Assembly: GCA_014905825.1 (NCBI GenBank)
Contig: JACGCN010000016.1
Location: forward strand, 186,001 to 250,000
Source: Lyophyllum atratum
Taxonomy: Eukaryota; Basidiomycota; Agaricomycetes; Agaricales; Lyophyllaceae
DNA length: 64,000 nucleotides
Direction: 5' to 3'
Numbering within the stretch: the first letter of the stretch is position 1; each line of letters begins with the position of its first letter. The notes beneath the pieces were generated by a model. That model did no database searches and was not told the DNA's origin. It saw only the letters and a program-made list of their open reading frames with translations. Both the position numbers and the translations under genes were made by a program. Below are positions 56,885 through 64,000 of this stretch, piece after piece.

Positions 56885-59800
56885 CTAATTGGATCCGTCC
56901 CGTACATTCTGCGATAAATTAAGAAGTTGAACGCGCTCTTCGCGAACAGCGAATAGGATTAGGAAACGGTGGCCCTCGGCCTTCCGTTTCGCTGCTGCTT
57001 CACGAAGCTGGTGAGCATATGCTGTATGTGGCGTGGGGAATGATAATAAAATGGATTTCCATGGCTCTTCTTCGGTAATCCAGGCAGAGGATCGTGTCAT
57101 GGAGTCGAACACCACAGGTGGGACGTCGACCGCAAGGGTTGGCATACCCGTTTGGAATGCCGATTTCAGTTCAACACCTGTTTCGAAGGCTGCGACGTAT
57201 ATTGAGTTGGTATGATGAGCCAAACATAGCAGGACGAGCTTACCACGATCGTAGAAGAGTTGCTTGACATGTTTGCGTTGCTTCTTGGTATCCGCCGACG
57301 GTAATAAGAGTTGAACGTCTGGCGTGACAGACAGGTCTTTGTTAGGAAGAGGATGTATGCCGACGTCGGAGGTGATTTGTGCTCCGGATGTCGAGAGATC
57401 GATTCGCTTCTGCTCAGCGATCTCATGGTGTAACCAGCCTACTAATTCTTGTCGAGATACTAAAAACTGAAAGTCAGAAGGAGAACCAGGGAAAGGCGGA
57501 GACGACGAACAATCTGTCTCAGAACCCTTCAAGATGCTCTTGACCTTGAAAGCAGGTTGATCTCTGCGGGCGGTACGCGGACGAGGGTAAACGGTAAATC
57601 TAGGCGTGCAAGTATAAGCACTAATCAACGCTGAGGTCCACGAAAATGACACACAATATTCCTTCTCGAACACACACATCAACGGGATCCTCGTTGAGGC
57701 CATCAGGCAGCCCCGATTCATACATGAGATCGGCGCTGATGTTGTGCTGCCACAGATAAGACACCACTTCCAGGCGATCTTGGAGGTGACCTGGTTGATA
57801 CGAGACAACGTACACATCACATCTGCGAGGGCTCCAGTATCCAAAAGATCGCTCTTCCTTGACCAGAGTCTTGACGGACGAGCTTTGGTACGAAGCTAGA
57901 GCCACCGTAATCTTCTCGACAGCGATCTGCATACCCATAGCGCATGTATCTTCGCTCTGCGACTTGGGTGGAGCATGGCGACTAATCAGGCTATCGTACC
58001 TGAAGGAAGTGGCGATATCTCAGCTAGGGCCGCAGGCTGTAGGAAACAAATATTACATACCGGCCACCCACTGCCAGGACGTCGGAGCGCTTATTCTTCC
58101 GGACAACTTCGAGGAGGACACCGCCCATGAAATTAGAATGATGGCTCCCCAACATGAGGGGATGGAAGAAAATCGATCTAGTAACCTTCGCTGCCCTGGC
58201 AAATTCTATCGTTTTCTTCACTTCTTGGATGGACGGATCCATCAAGCCAACGAGTGAGGGAGACAGTCTCTCCAGCCGTGACACGAAGCCATCGATATCT
58301 TCTTCTAAGAAGACATGAGAGGTGGTACTGGAGCATGACAGGGGACATACCTATTTCCGATAAGAGCTCTAGTTCGTCGGCTGTGCTCCGAAGAAGGCCC
58401 CGCTTCAACAAAAGAGCGCGTTTCTGGGATAATGAAGATTTGGACTGGCTGAGGATATCGATGACGGCGGTCCGTTGTCCAGAGGGAAGCCGATCAAGAA
58501 TAACCTGGACCACTAGCAGGTAGAAGTGAAAGCGAGTTAGGCTATTTGATCACCAATACAACGAGCCACATACTAGATGAGTGCGAAATGTGGACATCGT
58601 AGTTGGATGCAAGGTTGGGGAAGCTGTTGAGACAATCATCCGCGACGGCGATAAGTTCGGCGCCAGCTGCAACGTGCCCCGATTCCAGATCAAAGGTGAT
58701 AATATCAAAAACAGCAGCTTTCTGAACTTTGGGATGACCGGCGACAGGGCTTCAGGTTAAAACCAATGAGCATGGGAACATGAGAGCTGAAGAAAGGAAC
58801 GAGAACGTACTTGGGTCGGAAGATGTTCCCGATGTGATAGCGCTTGATCCTCCGAGTGTTGGCGCGGGCTGCGAGCCTTGCAAAGGGAACAATCATGTTA
58901 TCTGGGAGCGTAACCACGTCGCCATGGCGGTCGATGAATGTGGCCTTTTGGCTCTCATCCTCCACGTCCATCATGGGCATGACCAAGGGGGGCTCCATGT
59001 CGACGGCACCGTGCAGCCTGAAGATGGCGGAGAGGCGTTCCTGGACGATGTCGTTCAAAGCTGCGTGCTCGGGCAGCGCTGCTTCCAGATCATAGATGAA
59101 ACCGCGGCCAGGCCTAGGCGGTTGGCTGAAAAGTGAGTTGAGAACAGCTTGCTGGTGCGGTGAATCGGCCTTGGCTATAGACGCGATGAGCAACGAGTCA
59201 GAATCTGGGAGGAGACCGGGACAAACTCATTAGGCCGAGGGCTCCTTTGAAATACTCATCTTCGAGTCTCTGAGGGACCAACGGGCTTTGCGAAAGTTCA
59301 AGTGCTGTCGGACGGTTGCTTGGCTGATGTTGGAGCAACCATGTAATGACTATCCACGTAGTCAGGGCCTGGATATCGGAACCGTGCGCAAGCCACTCAC
59401 TTTCGCGTTGCCGTGTACGATGAGGATCCCATCCATTGGGGAAGAAGATCCCAGGCTTCCTCAGGTCTTCGATGACTGCAATGCGTTCCGCGCCCGTCGA
59501 GAACGTGTAATTCATCTCGAAGAATACGATCTGCCGTTTGATCAGTTATACGTTGGAAGTCAACATAAAGCTCGGACATACCCCAAGACTGTACATATCA
59601 GCCTTATTATGATTTCTGGGCCCTCGCTTACGTGACTGGACTTCGGGGGCGATGTATAGCCTTGTCCCCACCTCTGTCGATGGCAACAATATTAGATACA
59701 TTCGGTGAAGTCAATCATCCGGCATACCTAGTGTCATGTCTTCTGTGGGTATCGCCTTTGGGGACACGTCCGAAGGGTCGACGGCGGCCAAGCTTGAAGT

Positions 59801-62800
59801 CGCAAGGCCAAAATCTCCAACTGTGAATGCGTTTCAGGAAGGCGTTCACCCAGCTTAACGATGGAGACACACCTTTACAATCACCCTTAGCATCTATAGG
59901 GTGTTCTAATTCAGTACGGCAAGACATGCAAGAGAATCGGCACTCACCAATGAAGATGTTCGTGAGTTTGATATCTCTATGCAAGATCGAAAGGGTCGAC
60001 ATGTGGGTCAGGGCATCCACGATCTGTTGGAATAGCCGCCAGGCCTCATCTTCCTGAATGCCTTCATCGATTCGCTGGTCGAGGAATATAGGTCACTTAT
60101 GTATACATCGTTCCTAACAGACCCAAAACATACCTCTTTCAGGGTCTGCCGCTCCACAAATTCCTGGAAAAGGCTCAATACCTATCGTGCAGAAGGAAGT
60201 AAACTGAGAACCCACCATCTGTATATAAAGTGTGCGCGACTGCATCGGCGGCGGCATCACCAACGGCACCAGCGGCGTAAAAAGGTTTGCCAACCCATCA
60301 TCCTCATCACTTCCACTCGACTCGCCCGTCCCCGGACTCCCTGCCTCATCAAAGTCGAAATGTATACTCGGAAACGACGACTTGGTCGAAAGCGAGCGCC
60401 TATCATTGACATCATCGAAATCGATCGTGAGCCCACCCCCGTTTGTGGGGAGATAGCGCTCGCCAGAGGAAGGGACGGAGGTCATGCCGTCTTCTGTGCC
60501 AGACTCGGTTTCGGAGTCGTCTGAGGCGGCGTGGGAGAGGGGTTCGTCGGAGATCTCGACCCAGGTGGTAAAATAGCGGACGATGAAGCGGTGTGAGAGG
60601 CGGCTTAGGGCGTTGACTTCGCGGAAGATCTTTACGTCGCTGCCTGCGGTTTTGAGGCGCACTTTCTTGACTGTTGAGGGGAAAGGCGGTCAGCTGGGAG
60701 GAGAGCATGGATTTGGGGAGGAGAACGGACCTGCATATATGCGATTGTCAATCTTGTTCCGCGCCTTGACGACGGATCCGAATGCGCCTTTGCCCTATGG
60801 AATAGTAAATGTCAGTGGCTGCCGACAACCGCACTGGACCTGCCAGACGAACCAGAAGCTCCAATTCCTCCCAATCTTCCTTCCAACGACTGACGTGCTG
60901 CGGGCGAGGCGGCGGCGGGAAGTACGACGGCGATTCCGGCGAACCCTCGGCCATGAAGGGTTTGGGTGTCCTCAGATCTGCAGTCATTGGTATCGAAGGT
61001 GTCTTTGCGGGGGTCTGCGTTCGGTTTTGCAGGGACGACTCGGCGAGATCACCGAGCAAGCTCAGACAAGACGAGTGTGTTTTCTTGGAAGGGAGGATCA
61101 TGTTGGTGGCATGGCGGGCAAGGGAAGACGAGATGAAGGCTGTATGGAGGTTTAGATGAGGTCATGCTTCGTTGAGTAGTCAATCACTCACAGGATTGTA
61201 AGGCCTCATGAATATTTGAGTGTTTCTCCGTCACGTCTAGGCCGAGGAGCATCTGAAGCAAGACGATCCCCACAGCGTGGATGTCGCGCTGGCGCGTGTA
61301 AAGGAGGGACGATTCATTTTTCTGGTCTCTCGATAGCCTATGAAGCACAATTAAGTCAAAAGTCCTGTCCTTACACAACGCACAATGCTTACCATCCTTC
61401 AGGTATCTGGGATTCCTCGTTTGGTAGGTAATCCGGGCCGAAGGGATTCGATCGATGAAGGTCCAAGAGGCGCGTTGGGTACCCCACTCGTCCAAGCTTG
61501 ATCTGCTTTGATTGCGACGTTCGATCGCCAGATGCAAGACCAATAGAACGTGCATTGATTCCTTCATCCCAGGGTGAGTCGTGATCCAAGGTCAGGAACG
61601 ATGAGTATTGCATACCTCGATGAACTAGATCGGCCGCGTGGATCACGTTCAAGCCAGCCAATATCTGAGCTAGGTAGTCCTATTTATATGTTGAAGGTCA
61701 GTGATCGTTTCTTATATACTGCAATAGATGCCGAGGCGTACCGATGCTCGCTCTTCGCGTAGGAACGTGCAGTCTTCCAGGACGTCTTGCAAAGTCAACG
61801 GAGGGGCTTGTTCGGACAGGACCATTAACGACGACGGGCCGCTGGAATGGGGCTGTGTCAGCTTGACGGCGAAAACGCTCGTGTGATTAGGGTGGCGGAT
61901 AGTTGTTAGACGTTGGATCTCAGTCTCGACCTGCTTCAGCTTCTTGCGGCCTGGGAGGAGAAGTCAGGAATAATGAAGAGTGCAGATGCCATGCGGATCA
62001 AACCTTGGCTGGTGGTATAATAGTGTGAATGAAAATTCACGACGTAAAGTTCTAGCGGCAACGTCGTGTTGATGTCGTCGCAGATGGGGTCTGCCAAGTA
62101 TACCGTACCCAGCGACTCTATAACAGGTCAGAAATAAAGCAAGCAGTTGATGCGCACATAACTCACCCTGCCGCGGGTGGAAGAGCCTCACAGTGTTGAA
62201 CGTGACTCCGTTGACCACGACGTTCTGGGGGAATAACTCGGTCATGGTGTCTGCAGATGTTGGTATCTCGGTCGACTCCGAATTCGCCCGCTTTCGTGCC
62301 TTGTATAGCTGTTCTCTAGCAGCCAACTGTCTCATGGCTTCCTCCTTGAATTCCTCTTCTCTCTCTTGGGCGGCGCGTGCTGCTCGCTCCCTCTCTTCAG
62401 CTGCTCGTTCTTCCCGCTCCTTTAGGCTGGTATAAGCCATACACCGTCTTATGGGAAATGCAATGGACGTACCCGCTCCTCGAGCATCGCTCTTTGAGTC
62501 ATCTGCAGCGCTAGTGACGCAGGTGAACTGCTGCGCGGTTTGACGTTTAGCTCCATCCAATCCTGGCAAACATCGATGATCTAGGGCGGACTTTAGCATA
62601 GTTTAATGAATCATAAATGCGGCTGCGGCACCTGGAACACCATCTCCGCTCCTCTGTTCTTCTGCGCCTCAGCCGTTATTCTATGGGATAGTGTCGTGAC
62701 TTGATCATTGTTTAGGCCTTCGATGGGCTTCTGTATCGTAAAAATAGGGCATGCTAGATTTGGGTACGTTTTTGGAAGTCTACAAACATGCGTTCAGTGC

Positions 62801-63064
62801 GTGGTGCGGTGGATAAAGTGGCACGAGCTCACTTGACGTTCAGATGAAAGCTGACTTTATCGTCATTAGGGCTTACGACCCGTATAGTAAATTCTGGCAA
62901 ACGAACGGCGCCCTTTATAACATGTTAGTAATGCATGAACTCACCGTCGAAAAAGCACTGACCTTCCAAGCCTTTGGGGGCGGCGTTTCGAAGAAATTCT
63001 CTTCATAGATTGATCTTAGTGCAGTGATCTCCAATTCCTGGCGTTCTTGAGTAGTGTGGTCCAT
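56885..63064 (-). CDS. GCN2: eIF2alpha kinase GCN2
   Basis: Twenty-six exons from 63064 (MDHTTQERQ) to 56885; spliced length is 1606 aa, as expected. Order: RWD domain (residues 1-165; LEITALRSIYEENFF, LPKTYPNLACP), charged helix EREERAAEERERAARAAQER, pseudokinase (~225-540), then the kinase from about 561. The kinase has GKGAFGSVVKARNK, the lysine in YAVKKVRL, an acidic Ser-rich insert at ~610-730, HRDIKLTNIF near 772, VGDFGLATS near 794 and GTRLYIAPEVQ. A HisRS-like domain follows (~939-1370; HQQAVLNSLF, PRPGRGFIYDLEAALPEHAA, YHIGNIFRP, HPKVQKAAVFDII) and a C-terminal ribosome/tRNA-binding part (WLHHEIAEQKRID). It senses uncharged tRNA and phosphorylates eIF2alpha. Exons of 21 nt (59893-59873) and 30 nt (60163-60134) are needed to keep the conserved sequence. 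Confidence 0.96.
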
Positions 63065-64000
63065 GTGGGCCTGAGTGAGGCCCTCTCATGCGGATTATAG
63101 TAGAGCTTGGGTTCGACGTCCTTGTACCGGTTATGGTTCGGTCGAGTGGCCTGGATTGGGGACAAAGCGGGTTGAGTAGGGGAGGGCCCTTTGGACCTCG
63201 GCAGCTCAAGCCTCCATGGCACTTCGTCGATTACAAAAGAAATTAGTGGTTGTGGTTGTGGTTGAAGGAAAAGGCTTGTGATGGCTTTTTCAGGGATCAA
63301 AGGGACAGGCACGCGCCAAGATTCATAACAACAATTTCGAATTCCATCAGCAACGTGCCCTAACCTTAACCCTGGATTAGGTTCTCTGGATGTCAACAAG
63401 GCGACAGAACTTCGCCTGCAATCAAATTTGATACGCAGTAACAAACATGTGTTGCCCTTCAACGAGTTGTCGCAACTTCTACCTCGAGGCCCTCCAAGAT
63501 CCCTGCCCGAACAGATTGGTTGTACGCTGAATGATTTCCTTCGCAAGATACGGATTCCAATGACTCGATTCAAATTTTAGACGAATCGAGCAAGTTGAAG
63601 GACGTTCTTCTGACTCCTTCCATGGGCCCGGCTCGAGTCACTCAGGGACGCAGAGTTTCTTCCAGAACGATGCTGCGTACCATACGATACGAAAAAACGT
63701 TGCGAATTACGGCATGACAATCTGACAACGACATGATGGCACGCGGGAATCACTGACTCAATGACCTATGTAAGTACTGCGAATCGCTATCACCTGCCGT
63801 CTAGGCATCCTGGATAGTGGATAGCACCCAAGAATAGATGTTCACGGAAATGTCCTCGAGAAATGCTATATTGCATGAGCAGTGCCACACATTGACATCT
63901 TCGACGGCTCCAAACCCTCTCGCGATTCACATGAGCCCCACGCATTGATGATGAGAGAATAGTTGGGGAAGAAGCTATCTTATATCCGGCGGTCATATAC
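63065..64000. other. GCN2 upstream region to window end
   Basis: No further gene is seen. An ATG at 63089 opens a 28-codon frame that overlaps the GCN2 start out of frame and ends at 63003. A 185-codon open frame (63573-63016) has no ATG start and is not called. Confidence 0.45.

Noticed and set aside
63016..63573. 185-codon minus-strand open frame upstream of GCN2
   Set aside because: It has no ATG, runs out of frame into the GCN2 start and shows no domain.
1..64000. CRISPR arrays, operons, Shine-Dalgarno sites, rRNA genes
   Set aside because: None present. The gene structure is eukaryotic, and no regularly spaced repeats or rRNA signatures were seen.

Overview
The window reads as nuclear DNA of a mushroom-forming basidiomycete (Agaricomycetes). 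Real genes are cut by many 45-65 nt introns with GTRNGY donors and CTRAY branch points. The families also fit: F-box proteins, a DUF6593 protein, a kinase with an HGDLKG catalytic loop, small secreted ricin-B-fold lectins and a DUF7025-AAA ATPase. I assembled exons by hand from splice signals, reading phase and remembered family signatures. No alignment was run, so terminal exons are the least certain parts.

Layout. 0-6 kb: a secreted protein, an intron-bearing tRNA-Thr(UGU), a Pro/Arg-rich protein, then gene-poor DNA with three tRNA-like sequences. 6-15 kb: three F-box genes separated by a 3.3 kb empty stretch. 15.9-19.4 kb (minus): a protein kinase, a small conserved protein and a Cir_N (LENG1-like) protein, the last divergent from a 13-exon XPF/Rad1 repair nuclease gene (19.7-23.3 kb, plus). 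24-33.8 kb (minus): F-box, ribosomal protein eL8, F-box, a DUF7025-AAA ATPase and Elongator subunit ELP6. A 718 bp hAT-like non-autonomous transposon with perfect 32 bp terminal repeats and an 8 bp target duplication lies 101 bp upstream of the ELP6 start. 34.7-37.2 kb is poor in genes.

37-46 kb: a Gly/Gln/His-rich hydrophilic protein, a Ser/Pro-rich protein, a mitochondrial-type hotdog thioesterase and an extended SDR reductase containing a 9 nt exon. 46-50.6 kb: two diverging lectin paralogues flank a DUF6593 gene. A second copy of one lectin's promoter lies between them without a lectin gene behind it. 51-53.6 kb: two tandem paralogues, each built of two copies of an unrecognised module of about 130 residues with its own leading intron. 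54.7-63.1 kb: a small coiled-coil-type protein, a class I methyltransferase of the METTL21/EFM type, and a 26-exon GCN2 eIF2alpha kinase gene (minus).

Functionally this is a mix of housekeeping genes (translation and its control: eL8, ELP6, GCN2; repair: XPF) and lineage-specific, fast-evolving genes (F-box, lectins, secreted and modular proteins). I see no biosynthetic cluster, CRISPR array or prokaryotic-type operon.
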